This document shows, piece by piece, positions 23,594-35,100 of a stretch of 64,000 bases of DNA. How positions within the stretch are numbered: position 1 is the stretch's first letter; the number at the start of each line of letters is the position of its first letter. The position numbers and the translations under genes are program-made. The notes below the pieces were generated by a model. The model was given only the letters and a program-made list of their open reading frames with translations, was not told where the DNA came from and searched no databases. The stretch comes from Pardosa pseudoannulata (taxonomy: Eukaryota > Arthropoda > Arachnida > Araneae > Lycosidae): assembly GCA_032207245.1 (NCBI GenBank), contig CM063502.1:118980929-119044928 (forward strand), given 5' to 3'.

Positions 23594-24319
23594 ATCTATT
23601 GGTATAAGAATTTTTAAATTGGTTAATACTTCCAGAGTTTATTACTTATATACAAAGAAATTTTACTTCTTATTGATATTAGTATAGATACACAGATTTG
23701 TGTGTTGGAATATAAATTGTTTTTAAATAACTTATCGAAGAACTTCCACTATTTGAAAAAAATATTTCAAAATATACTTAATGTAATTAAAAGGGTTCAG
23801 CAAAATATATCTTTTTATGTTTGGTCAGTTTTAATTAGATTAATTAGATAATTTAATATATAATATCACCTTTTAAATTCAATTAAATATATGAAAATTA
23901 AATTAAAATCTCTTTCAATTTTAGCATATTTTTAAGTGGATGAATTTTAGAGACATTTGAAGTCACAATTATCGTGTTTGATTTTACCCATTAAGAGAAA
24001 GCCGTTATCGCTATTTAAATCTATCGAGTGATAGCAAAACGGTTTGCGGCTGGAAAGAAAAATGAAAGGAAATCTTACAAAGTACTTAGGTTTCAGATCG
24101 GAAAAGGAACAACCAAGAAATACTTAATACATGACATACTTCTTTGTCTTCGCTCTTTATTTTTTACACAGTTTAAATAACACGAGGATCCACTCGTACC
24201 GTGATAGGGAAGAGCGCTATGTTCCTGTTTCTATTCAATATTTAATTGATAAAATTTTGATGCCTCTAAAGGTGATAGTTAAGCTTCAAACATTTCTATA
24301 ACTGCTAGACAGTCTTCTC

Positions 24320-24368
<49 letters not shown>

Positions 24369-24922
24369 AAGAAAAAGAAAAAGAAGAAGAAGAAGAAAAA
24401 AAGAAAAAGGAAAAATAATGAAGACATACTTTATTCATTCAATCTTGGAAATTCTTTTTCGAGAACTGAAATCTGGCAAATCAACAGTTTGGAAATACCG
24501 AACTCACAGTTTATCAAAAGGATTTTCAGAGAACTTTCACCCGCTATTCTTTTATAAAAAAAAGTATAAAAAGAATGCTACTTCGCATTTTAACAGTAAA
24601 GCTAGCAAATATTTGTGCTGAAATTGTCTGAAGGTTATGCAAGCTGATTTGATAAGTTTGTAATCGTGGAAATAGTCCGACAGTCTTATAAAGAATTTAA
24701 AATACATGGAATACTGTCTAATAGGGTAACTGTGTTACTTGCACAGTTACATACCTAAATACTTTATGCATATTTTTAAGATGTGTTGATATCTATAAAT
24801 AGAGCCTCAATTTACCGTTTCCGCATTGATCGTTCGATATTTTTTTTAAGTATTCATTGTTCCAGGATTTTTCGTACTCCTGTATCTAACTTCGATGAAT
24901 TTTGGTCTCGTCTATTTGTCTT
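23594..24922. other. Intergenic DNA with poly-A tract
   Basis: AT-rich with no gene. A 44-base poly-A run at 24323-24366 is followed by degenerate GAAA/GAAGAA repeats to about 24415. The following plus-strand frame (24418-24621) is unsupported. Confidence 0.6.
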
Positions 24923-24980
24923 AATTAAAATTGGCTTAAACAATTCTGTTTGCTTTTAGCGTACAATTTTAATGTAATAC

Positions 24981-24988
<8 letters not shown>

Positions 24989-25025
<37 letters not shown>

Positions 25026-25093
25026 TATATATATAATATTATATATATATAAATATATATGTGTGTGTGTGTGTGTGGTGTGTGTGTGTGTGT
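24989..25093. repeat. TA then GT microsatellite (left arm)
   Basis: TA repeats with interruptions are followed by GT repeats to about 25108. The counterpart on the right arm is expanded differently. Confidence 0.9.
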
Positions 25094-25283
25094 ATGTGTG
25101 TTTATGTGTGCGCGAGCGCGCTACGCAGGGGAAAGTCTTCCTGTTCCCCTACAGATCTTTTTTTTCTATACTCTGTATAAAAGGTTTCTAATCAATTGTT
25201 ATTTTAAATAAAAAGAATGGTAAATGTTGTGTTACAAACAATTTTTATAATGCAGGTAAGCCTGAAGATGATATTCATTAATA

Positions 25284-26317
25284 CAGTGGACCCTCGATCC
25301 TGCGTTTTTCAAATGGGTGAAAATAGAAAACGATGAATACAAGAAATGGATATAAAATTTCGATAATATGGTGTGATTATGAATAAAATATTGGTAAGTA
25401 ATATAGTTTTTTGTGGAAGTATATAGTTTTTGTGTGGATTGGGGATATAAGATTTTTTTATTTTTTAATTTATTTATTTTACTAATATTTCAATGTGGTG
25501 TGGAGGGCAAAAAATTTTCTGGCTCATCAGAGGTTTCCTAGACTAGCAGTTCTCCTGCTTTTTACTCCGCAGCTTATTTGCTGGTCTAAAAATTTCCAGG
25601 CACTACTATCCTTAAAGCGGTTTAAATAAGGAGTAAAAAACAGTGCAAATTTAGAGATCATTTGCTTTAGTGCATTAATGCAATGAATGAAACTGTTTGG
25701 ATAAATTTTTCACTATTTTTCATTGTTTGTATGATGTTTAGTTAATTTTACCCTCAAATATCTTGATCCTGATTATTGTTGCCATATCACATACTTTGAG
25801 ATACAAGTCCTAAATCATAAGAGGGGTCTAGGACCTCTACCTAATAACTAGAGGGGTCTCAACAGTGGTGGATCTATACACAAACTTGAGTCAAAATCAT
25901 CTGAAAGAGGAGGAGGAAAGCAAAAACGAACCTGAATCAATATTAAATTTTTCCGCACAAAGTTCATCAAAATTATAATCCATTATATATGTAAACAGAA
26001 ACAGAGATAACGATAGTATGCATTCAGAGGTGGAGGTGATAGAACAGTTATTCTTTGCTGTTGGCCGATCAATACGAACAAAGCAAGTATCAATAACTAA
26101 ATATTATTGTACTAAGCAAATATCAATTACTAAATATTTTAAATTGTTAAGAATAATCTAAATGTAAATATATTATATAAAATGTAAAATACTTTTAATA
26201 AGACTAGTAAATATTTTATTCATAGTCACACCATATTATCAAAATTTTATATCCATTTCTTGTATTCATCGTTTTCTATTTTCACCCTTTTGAAAACGAA
26301 GGATCGAGGGTCCACTG
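25284..26317 (+). mobile_element. pogo/Tigger-like DNA transposon, nonautonomous derivative
   Basis: The termini are CAGTGGACCCTCGATCC at 25284 and its complement ending at 26317, flanked by TA (25282-25283 and 26318-26319), as expected of Tc1/pogo-class elements. Terminal inverted repeats are about 110 bp. The interior keeps a scrap of transposase C terminus but no DDE domain. Confidence 0.8.
25870..26160 (+). pseudogene. Tigger-type transposase C-terminal remnant
   Basis: An acidic stretch (EEEESKNEPESILNFSAQSS) ends in a stop. Further on, a frame starting near 26019 reads SEVEVIEQLFFAVGRSIRTK and then QVSITKYY and KQISITKYF. The K-Q/R-x-S-I-T-x-Y/F-F ending is the characteristic C-terminal tail of Tigger/pogo transposases. 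The catalytic domain is absent, so this is a deletion derivative. Confidence 0.65.
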
Positions 26318-26476
26318 TATTAATGAATATCATCTTCAGGCTTACCTGCATTATAAAAATTGTGTAACACAACATTTACCATTCTTTTTATTTAAAATAA
26401 CAATTGATTAGAAATCTTTTATACAGAGTATAGAGAAAAAAAAATCTGTGGGGGAACAGGGAAACTTTCCCCTGCG

Positions 26477-26623
<147 letters not shown>

Positions 26624-26682
26624 CAGTATTACATTAAAATTGTACGCTAAAAGCAACAAAATTGTTTAAGCCAATTTTAATT

Positions 26683-27719
26683 CGATATCGGGATGAAAAA
26701 AAGAGACTTAATACAAGAAAGCAATTACTTACTTTTCCCATGATTAAAACTCTTAACTTGCATTTTATACCCCTTGCCCCTTGTTCAGTGCGATTCTCAC
26801 AAGATCCGCGTGACTTGTAAGCCCTGACAAAGTGCTTTTGGTAACCATGTGATCACATTAAAATCCTCAAAGTGTTGAACTAAGCAAATTTGAATGTTAA
26901 AACCTAAGCCTATGGGGCGATATGTTTGTCGCAGATCGTTGGCAACTGACTTAGGCGGAAGTGCGGTAAGTGCGACCAGGGTTATGTAAGTTTTGGAGCA
27001 ATGAAATGGAGTTTTAAAACGAGTTTGTCTCGACTCTGTTCTCTTGGACTTTGAAGCAACGTTAATTACAGATTTCGTACTTATTACACATTTTTGAAAA
27101 TAACATGCTACGCAGAAATGGGGAGTGTTAAAAATTCTGTGCAATGCTTATTTTTTTTTTCAATATATGGATATAAAAATCACTAGTGATCATAATTACT
27201 TCACTATCTTTAATAAAATTGCAGCAACAATGACTGGATTTTTCATTCTATGAATGTAAAATATATAGATTGCACTACATGTTGCTTTTTCCCCAATAAG
27301 TGTTCCACTTTTCACGACTGCAAAGCAGTTTTCAAATAGAGAAATACATTTTTCCTTTTATTGTTCCCTTGTCACATAACTACCTTTAATTGAGTACAAA
27401 CTTTTTAAACATCCACAAGGTACTAACAAGACTTTTCCTATTTTTTTTTTTTATTTCTCTAAGTCATCACATTTTTTAAACTTTTTATCATTGTCTCTTA
27501 ATATGAGGTAAACACATTAGGGACCAGGCCCAACAGAATTGTCCATTTAAATAGTGGTATCTGATTCTATATCTAGCCTATCTGTTAAATGCATGAACTG
27601 AGCTACTAAAATGGCCTTGAGGTATAGTTTGCCATTCACGCTGTCTGTTCTGTTAGCATAGGATCCACGGGAGCATCAGTAACGGTCAGACCGTCGAAGT
27701 GAGAGTACAGCTAGAAGTA
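26683..27719. other. Intergenic DNA, no gene assigned
   Basis: A 115-codon minus-strand frame (27144-26797) has moderate complexity (for example FCVACYFQKCVISTKSVIN) but no recognised domain, no splice context and no repeat partner in the window. It is left uncalled. Confidence 0.45.
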
Positions 27720-28170
27720 TGATTTTTCGCTTTCACTTATCGAAGATGGAGATTGATAAAGAAATGAAACAACAGCTAAACATCCTATTTTTGGTAAAAC
27801 GTGGAAAAAACTCTCCGGTCATTTGTGAAATGTTTATATTGTAGTTACATATGTGTATGGAATAAACGCACTGTAGAAAACAGTATTTTTAAGTGGATCA
27901 ATCATTTCAGTGACTGCTGTGAAGACTGTTGAATTATGTATGACCAGAACGAACCACCTTTTACGTGGATGATAAAGAAACCACTGGTCAAAAATATTTA
28001 GGAAGGATTAATAACTGGACTCTAATAACTGAAACTAATAATTATTGGTTCCAGTTGGCAGAAGAACTTGCTCCTAATTACACATATTCATATAAATTAG
28101 CTGTTAATGGATGCAATTAAGAATTTCGGAAAAAAATGCCAAATTGGACTTTTCAATGACAATCAAAATT
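27720..28170 (+). pseudogene. Mariner-like transposase N-terminal remnant
   Basis: Pieces in shifting frames follow the order of mariner N termini. They are KEMKQQLNILFLVKRGKN, then a YG-x-x-AL piece (VTYVYGINAL, stop) and then IFKWINHFSDCCED. The last equals the F-x-W-x-x-R-F-x-x-G motif. After these come stops and further degenerate sequence ending around a WQKNLLLITH-type frame. No DDE domain is seen. The match is by motif spacing only. Confidence 0.5.
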
Positions 28171-28757
28171 CACGCTAACAGCGTATCAGTTGTAAAAAAT
28201 ATATGGGGAAAATGTACGAATGGAAATTCCAATTTGTAAAAAAAGGTTTTACATTAAAATATCAATTTTAAAAATATAAACTAATTATTATAACTTACGT
28301 ATTTTTATTGAAGCTCACTTTTTCTCCTACTTTAACTTAATAATACAGACATTTATATATTTTTTACAAACGAATACTGAAAAAAAATTTTGACCCATTT
28401 GGTAGAAATAGGTATATATAAACTCAAGTTAAACCTAGAGTTAAGCAGTAGGTCCTAGGCTAATTATCCCTCATGGCGCAAAATATTGATTGACCAAAGC
28501 AATTCTAAATTAATACCTTTTGTTAAACATATAATTTGATTCAGAATATAATGGACGAGAAGGTAAAACGTTTACAGTTATATACTTTGCCTCACGGCCG
28601 CAACTACGGCGTGGCAAAGGTGGCATTTGCCATAGACGCATCAGCCTTAGGGGCGCTGCACCGTGGGGAAAATGAGGTCCGAAAAAGGACTATTCGTCCC
28701 AAGTAGAAATAAGGAAAAGTTGAAAAAAATTTTTTAATTATAAAATCCAATGTGTTT

Positions 28758-28762
<5 letters not shown>
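28171..28762. other. Intergenic DNA with a SINE scrap
   Basis: AT-rich. A fragment of the SINE body (TTAAGCAGTAGGTCCTAGGC to about 28485) sits at 28440-28485. Nothing else is recognised. Confidence 0.55.
28440..28485 (+). mobile_element. SINE fragment (partial body)
   Basis: TTAAGCAGTAGGTCCTAGGCT followed by AATTATCCCTCATGGCGCAAAA matches the central body of the SINE at 18301 (TAAGCAGTAGGTCCCGGTC, ATTAGCCCTCGTGTTGCAAAA). Confidence 0.55.
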
Positions 28763-28845
<83 letters not shown>

Positions 28846-29032
28846 CATATATATATAAATATATATATATATATAAATATATAATATATAATATATATAT
28901 ATAATTATATATATAATATAATATATATATATAATATATAATATATATAATATATATATATAATATATAATATATATATATATAATATATAATATATATA
29001 TATATATAAAAAATATATATATATATATATAA

Positions 29033-29063
<31 letters not shown>

Positions 29064-29099
29064 ACATATAATATATATACATACATATATATATATATA

Positions 29100-29140
<41 letters not shown>
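28763..29140. repeat. 380-bp TA-rich satellite-like tract
   Basis: Almost pure TA alternation with periodic AA/TT phase slips (AATATATAATATATA). Two long minus-strand frames of Y and I only (28604-29178) are artefacts of this tract. Confidence 0.95.
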
Positions 29141-29142
<2 letters not shown>

Positions 29143-29536
29143 GCTTCTAGAGACTAAACCTGTATAAATTCTTACCAATGTTTACCAAACACTCATAATA
29201 TGTCGTAATATAACTTCGTGTATTCGTTTTAATTTTGAATCAATTAAATTATTAAAATTAAATTATATTTAGAAACGCCAAATTTTTTTATGAAAATTTG
29301 AACTGCCCAAATAAAAAAAAAAAAATAAAAAAAAAATAATCCCCTCAAATAAACTATTCAGTTTATCAGCAAAATAATACCTCCAAAGTGTTTAAAAAAT
29401 TATTTTTAAGTGTGGAAAAAAAATCTGCACGCAGGTTCTCGACTACAATGGAATTGGCTCTGCTATTAGTATCATTGTGAGTAATATTTTCATTCTGGAA
29501 TTATATAAATCGTTAAGTTACATTAGAAAGTCGTTT

Positions 29537-29598
29537 TAGGTTTGGTTTGGTTTCGATCGCTGCGATGTACTATTTTGCTCACGAGGGCTAATTAGAAA
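29537..29598 (-). mobile_element. SINE fragment (3' end)
   Basis: GGTTTGGTTTGGTTT followed by CGCTGCGATGTACTATTTTG and CTCACGAGGGCTAATTAG is the complement of the SINE tail and distal body. The tRNA-like head is missing, which is the 5' truncation usual for retroposons. Confidence 0.7.
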
Positions 29599-30802
29599 GT
29601 CGTTACTATACTGAATTAAAAATATAAGTCAATAGACTTCTTTAAATGAGTAACTTAGACATTCAGAGCTGAGATAATGCTAACAAAATTACGATATATT
29701 CCTTTAAGAAATGAAGAAGAGTAACAGTCCTTTTAAATAGTTTCACGAGTAATGTTTATACTGAATATTAAATAGTTATCCGAAAACAAAAAATCAAACA
29801 ATTTTTGTTGGTTGTGGATGTAAATTATTTTATTAACTTGATTTTATTTTGCTCTTTTAACATTAACTTAAGATTTTACTTAAATTCTGTTACTTTAAAA
29901 TTATGATAAAATACGCATATCACACTTGGAGGCTCTAAATCACGTATACTTATCTATCTAAATGGAATCTATCATTTTTTCTTATAAAATGAACGTAATT
30001 TTCTATTATATTGAATCACTTTAAGATTGCAGATTGCCTTTCACAAAAACCTTTTAAGTTTTTTTTTTAAATTAATTTTTTTTATTTCCATTTAACACTA
30101 GATTTACCAAACCAGTCCAAATGACTGGTTTTGTAATTGCAATTCAATGTATATTTAAATCGCTGGTAAATTTAGTGTTAAATAAACTCTTGATACAGGA
30201 ATTACATGAGAGTAGTGAGACATCATTCATAAATTATTTGGTAATTTGCGTGAAATATTTAAAAATGGCACACTGGGTAAGACCTTAGCGAGGATACAGT
30301 TTCCCGGGGAAAAGGAAGATTCACAATGGATTGAGTCCCCCACCAATATTTCCCTTTTTATTTTTAAACTAAAAAACATAAAATTTACCCATGAGTCTAT
30401 GTACAATCTTGTGCAACATATTTCATTTAATGCATAATGCAATTTGTAGTAAAACTGTTGAAATTTAAAAACGTAGATATAAAAAATTGAAATTTTTTTA
30501 AAAATTAAATTTTAATTAAGTGTGGAGTCTCAAAAATGTATATTTAATGATAAATATTAAAAATGTATGAGTGCCCCTCTCTCCTCTGGTTACAGCGCTG
30601 ATGCTAATGGCTAGGAAAAGGCTTCAATAATAGTATGTTTACGCAGAAATTTTCACAAATGTAGTAGGGTTTACTGTATCTAAGAACGCAATAAATCTTA
30701 AGTTCCGAAGGACGTCATATTTCCACTATAATTACATAGACCGTATGAATGAAGCCCTATGAACCCGTTATATGTATAACATTAAGGATATATGTATTGT
30801 TT
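29599..30802. other. Intergenic DNA, no gene seen
   Basis: AT-rich. A short inverted pair (AACACTAGATTTACCA near 30092 and TGGTAAATTTAGTGTTA near 30164) forms a roughly 90-bp hairpin that may be a small MITE. Open frames at 30227-30442 lie on both strands with no domain. Confidence 0.5.
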
Positions 30803-30964
30803 AATGGTTGGTTGGGAGCGCTACGGTCTACTGTTTTGCTACACGAAGGCTAATAAGACCGAGACGCTTACTAACAGCTACGAACATCTATGCCATGAGC
30901 GTGATTGAAACCCAAGAACTCCAGTACTGAAGTGCAGCTTTCTGTCCATTCGGCCATCATTCGT
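30803..30964 (-). mobile_element. tRNA-derived SINE copy
   Basis: It reads on the minus strand and is diverged. Diagnostic blocks are GGAGCGCTACGGTCTACTG, GCTAATAAGACCGAGAC, CAGCTACGAACATC and TTCGGCCATCATTCG, all complementary to the full copy at 31005-31182. Confidence 0.8.
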
Positions 30965-31850
30965 TTACATTATTTATGAATGTGAACTCTTCTAATCATT
31001 TCGGCCGAACGATGGCCGAATGGTTAGGGTGCTGGCCTTCGGAACCGGAGTTCGTGGGTTCGAATCCCACTACGGCATGGATGTTCGTAGCCGTTCGGAA
31101 TCGGCTTTAAGCAGTAGGTCCCGGTCTCATTAGACCTCGTGTAGCACAAAGTAGACCATAGTGCTCCAAAACCAAACCAAAATCTAATCATTTCGGGCGA
31201 CTCCAACTTACCCAATGTCGTTCCTAAAGCACAACACAAATTTCGGGGAGCCCAAACGAAACCCTAATTTATAAGGATGTCAACCACAGGGTCACAATCC
31301 TTGAATTTCCACTGTAAAAAAAGTTTACTCCATTTTAGAAATCCCTATTATATGACAAAATTCAGCTAAGCAGTTGGCGTCTCGTGACTCAGGGCAAAAG
31401 GGTGGATTCGAGCAGTTATGATTGGTCTAATAACATCCTTCACTTGTGAGACGCAAGGGGTTTGATTTAAATAGCATAAACATTTAAACACACCATTGTT
31501 CAGTTACATTGTTTAATGAATGTGAGCGTTTCTAATTATTTCGGGTGACCCCGAATTACCCAATGTGATGCCCAAGGCACAGTACAAATTTTAGGTAGCC
31601 CAAACAAAAACCCTAATTTATAAGGATGTCAACCTCAGGGGCACAGTCCTTGAATTTCCTCTCAAATAAAAAAGTTTATACTTTTCCATTTTAGAAATCC
31701 TTGTTTTAAGATAAAGTTGCGTTAAGCAGTTGGCGTAACGTGACTCAGGGCAAAAGAGTGGATTCGAGCAGTTATGATTGGTCTAATAACATCCTTCACT
31801 TGTAAGACGCAAAGGGTTTGGTTTAAACAGCGTAAACATTTAAACACACA
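30961..31850 (+). repeat. 350-bp tandem duplication, first copy split by a SINE
   Basis: The segment from ATTATTTATGAATGTGAACT (30969) recurs from ATTGTTTAATGAATGTGAGC (31511). Both share CCCTAATTTATAAGGATGTC, AGCAGTTGGCGT, CGTGACTCAGGGCAAAAG and GGTCTAATAACATCCTTCAC. After removing the inserted SINE and its target duplication the period is about 350 bp. The two copies differ at roughly a tenth of sites. Confidence 0.88.
31005..31182 (+). mobile_element. tRNA-derived SINE, best-preserved copy with 14-bp target duplication
   Basis: The copy is 178 bp. Its head holds TGGCCGAATGGTTAGGG (A-box-like) and GGGTTCGAATCCC (perfect B box), followed by the conserved body and a CCAAAACCAAACCAAAA tail. 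TCTAATCATTTCGG is repeated exactly on both sides (30991-31004 and 31183-31196). The overlapping minus-strand frame is an artefact. Polymerase III transcription is inferred from the boxes. Confidence 0.92.
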
Positions 31851-33091
31851 AAGAATTTTGTCTTGCGATGCCGCCAAAATTATGGTGCTCCAGGCCCAAG
31901 CCATGCAAACCTAGCCCTAAATTACGCCCTGCAAATCAGATAACTTCGAAAATAAAGGATATTGGTGCGACGGGATTTCCAGGCTAAATCCTAGAATTCT
32001 GAAATTCTAACAGAGGTGCACTGACAAATGTGCCACCTATAGGCTCAACCAAAACGCAGGCTATATTTCGAACAAAACTAAAAACATGTAATAAAATCAA
32101 GATTACAAAAGTTATGCAAACGTTTATTAGAATCACATAAAATGCAACAAAAACTTCATTTCAACAGGATATATAACTCATAACATATTTACACATTATA
32201 AATGTCATCTAAATAAAAAATCACCTTTCCTTTCGCTCCCATTTCACTTTTCGTCAGATTTCATTCAACGAAAATTTTTTATCAAAACTGCTAAGCTTTC
32301 GAACACATTTGAGTGTAAGATTGTTGCAACATATTTCAAATATGAGAACGAACAGTTGCTCATTGCCATTGACTCGAAAATTTCTAAAATTGTATCGGTA
32401 TTAATAAAAATATCAAGCTGATACCGATCTCTAATACATTTGCATATATTGTTGATATTTACACGTCTTCTAGTGTCAAAGTTTGAGGTGATAGTTCTCA
32501 GACTAGAATATCCTGCGAATAAACGTCACAATTTTAACGCTTCACTCCTTATTTCTCCTAAAGAGAGTTCGCAAAATTTTGTCGCTGTAAATTATAGCCT
32601 AACTATTTTTAAGCCTCTGCAAATAGTTAAGTTTCTTAAAAACTTTTAAATGTGCAGTAACTATAATTCAAAATGATAAAAAATAAATAAATTTTTTTAA
32701 ACATTCTATTAACAATGAGAATAACCTATTACTTTCTTTGCAATAGGATACACATGCGTGACCTTCAATTTAGTCAGGTTTCTTTCTGGCACATAAAACT
32801 AAAGAGGAAATCTAATCAACGTTATAATTATGGTGTCGGTGATAATTATATCCGGCTACCCTTAATGCATTTTAATAAAACAATTTTTAGCGTAAGATAT
32901 TAGAATAATAATAAAAAAAAAAACTACTGCAGTAGTGCGTATAGTCTCACTTTATTTTTTAACTATTTATATTTTTAGATTCTCCAAATTCTCAGTCAAC
33001 TATCAAGTGTAAGTTAATATATCACCTTTCTCGTAGACAACTTGGAAACTAATGACGGTTAAGTGAAGTATTAGCGGATTGATTAATTGAT
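31851..33091. other. Intergenic DNA, no gene seen
   Basis: AT-rich. Plus-strand frames at 32440-32649 and 32715-32903 show no domain. Confidence 0.55.
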
Positions 33092-33251
33092 TGATTTGGA
33101 GTTTAAGGTGTACTGTTTGCTACACTAGGGCAAATGAGACCATGACCAACTGCTTAAAGCAGATTCCGAACATTCAACCTTCAGGAGGACTTAGATCGGC
33201 GAACTCAAATACCGAAGTGCAGCATCCTACCCATTCAACCATCGTTCGGCT
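33092..33251 (-). mobile_element. tRNA-derived SINE copy, diverged
   Basis: Complementary blocks GTGTACTGTTTGCTACACTA, GAGACCATGACCAACTGC, AAAGCAGATTCCGAACATTC and AACCATCGTTCGGC are in SINE order on the minus strand. Confidence 0.75.
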
Positions 33252-35100
33252 GAAGTATTAACTGTGTCGTTCTTGGTAGGTATATGAAGCTAATACCCGG
33301 CACACTGGCGGCAAAATTTAGAAAACGCTAAATTCGTTTGTATCCTGTAAAGTGGAAGTTACCTGGGCAAGGACAAAAACATTTTTTTGGAGTCCAATAT
33401 AGCATACTCAATAGACCAACAATTATCACTTTTATGCCAAAAATTCTCATAAATTTCCTTTTAATGACTATTTTTACATTCTACACTTGCTTATTTTCGG
33501 GAAACCGCCAGAAAACATAAGCTCCCGCTCTCATTTGAATCGACCATTAAAAAGCAGTAAGCCGCTGTTGAATTACCAGCTTATACCGTTTTAAAAAATG
33601 TTAGGTTTTAAAAGAGAAGGACAAATTATATATACGTATATTAGTGACGAAAAAAAAAAAAAACGCAGGTGCTCGTATCCCCAAGAAAGGCAGAGTATTA
33701 GTTTTTCCCTCTTTTTTTTTTTCCCCTAGCTTTAGGTACAAAAACCTATAAATCATGTCACCCCCAAGTTGGGAAGAGTTCTCACTTTAACGTGCACTTT
33801 GGATACTAGCTACATTCATATAGGAATTCTGGTTACACTACTGCTAGAAATTAAAACAAACAAGGCCGGATTAAACCACTTGGGACCTTACTTTTTTTAC
33901 CGAACCTCTTCTCTTTCCCACTAGAAATAGAACACAAATGTAAAACAATAAGAAATTTTCATCGCTCTGTGCAGACAGAAGCCACACAGAGAATAGACAA
34001 ATTGCAACAAACAATCTTGAACAAGACAAACCAACCCCAAACTAATTTTCTTAACCACGACTGGGCGGCTCTCATACTGCAAACCGCTGAGCACATATCC
34101 CTCAAGGTCAATATAAAATAGTAAAAACAAAAAACTAAAACTAAAACGAATGTTTTCCAATACAGTGTGATCAACGCCATAATGTGAATATTATCCTAGC
34201 TGAAACGGGCTAAACCTTATAATCATGTAAGTGCTTTATTTTTTTTTTTATTTTTTTTTTTTTTATATATATATACAGTTTCCCAACAGAAAAGTGAACT
34301 TATTAACAAATATTTTCAAAATAGCAGTTTGATCAGGGCCAAAACATTTGTCTTTGCGATGATGAAACGCTAAAAAAAACCTTTCAAGAGTAAGATTTAA
34401 TGATTGCGAATTCATTCGATACAATAAAGTAAAAGAGTAAGGAAGTTTAGAGATAGAAGCACTATTTTTATTGCTGGAGCCGAATATTCCTTGTAAGGGG
34501 TGATGTGTTATTGCTAATAGAATTTATTCGAATATTTGCCGCCAGAGGTCAGTCTCATTTGGCTTTTGTTTTGCATACGTTTTCGCTCTTGTTTTGGATG
34601 TTTGATTTTTAAGCTTTCTGGAACGATTTCGGGAGAAAAAAAAATTATCTTTCAGAACTCACCAGGATATTTGGTAAGTACCATTCGTTACTATACTAAC
34701 TGAAACATACAGCTTTTTGCCAAGACTTTCTACAACACGTAGGACCACGTGAATATTTTGCAAGAGAGTTCTAACACTTATAAAAAGTATTTTTTTTCAT
34801 GTGTTAAAAAAAAAAATAAAATAAATCAGAAATTAGGTGGAAGGTTTGGGTTAATTTTCTGTAATTTCTTCACAGACTGCCAATAAAGAAAAATCACCTT
34901 TTCTCCCAATTATCAGAGAAATATCTATTAATAATACATGGATAATTAAGGTATATGAAGATATTACCAAAAGTATATTCATTTTCCAACTTCTAGATCT
35001 TAAATCATAAATGTAAAAAAAGCCTCAACATATTTGTGAACCTACAGGTGAATTCAACGATTGCTAACAATGTTGAGTTAGGTTATAAAAATAAAATTAT
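33252..35100. other. Intergenic DNA downstream of Trio, no gene seen
   Basis: AT-rich with T-runs at about 34233-34264. Overlapping minus-strand frames at 33921-34180 are short and hydrophobic, with no homology recognised. Confidence 0.5.

Noticed and set aside
26797..27144. 115-codon minus-strand frame
   Set aside because: Moderate complexity, but no recognised family, splice context or repeat partner; left undecided.
28604..29178. Two minus-strand frames of 138 and 160 codons
   Set aside because: They translate a TA tract into Tyr/Ile repeats; low complexity, not genes.
31005..31082. tRNA gene (A and B boxes present)
   Set aside because: It is the head of a 178-bp SINE with a body, tail and target duplication, and the same unit recurs in many worn copies.
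31024..31239. 71-codon frame reading through the SINE on the minus strand
   Set aside because: The same peptide arises from every SINE copy (also 18273-18467); repeat artefact.
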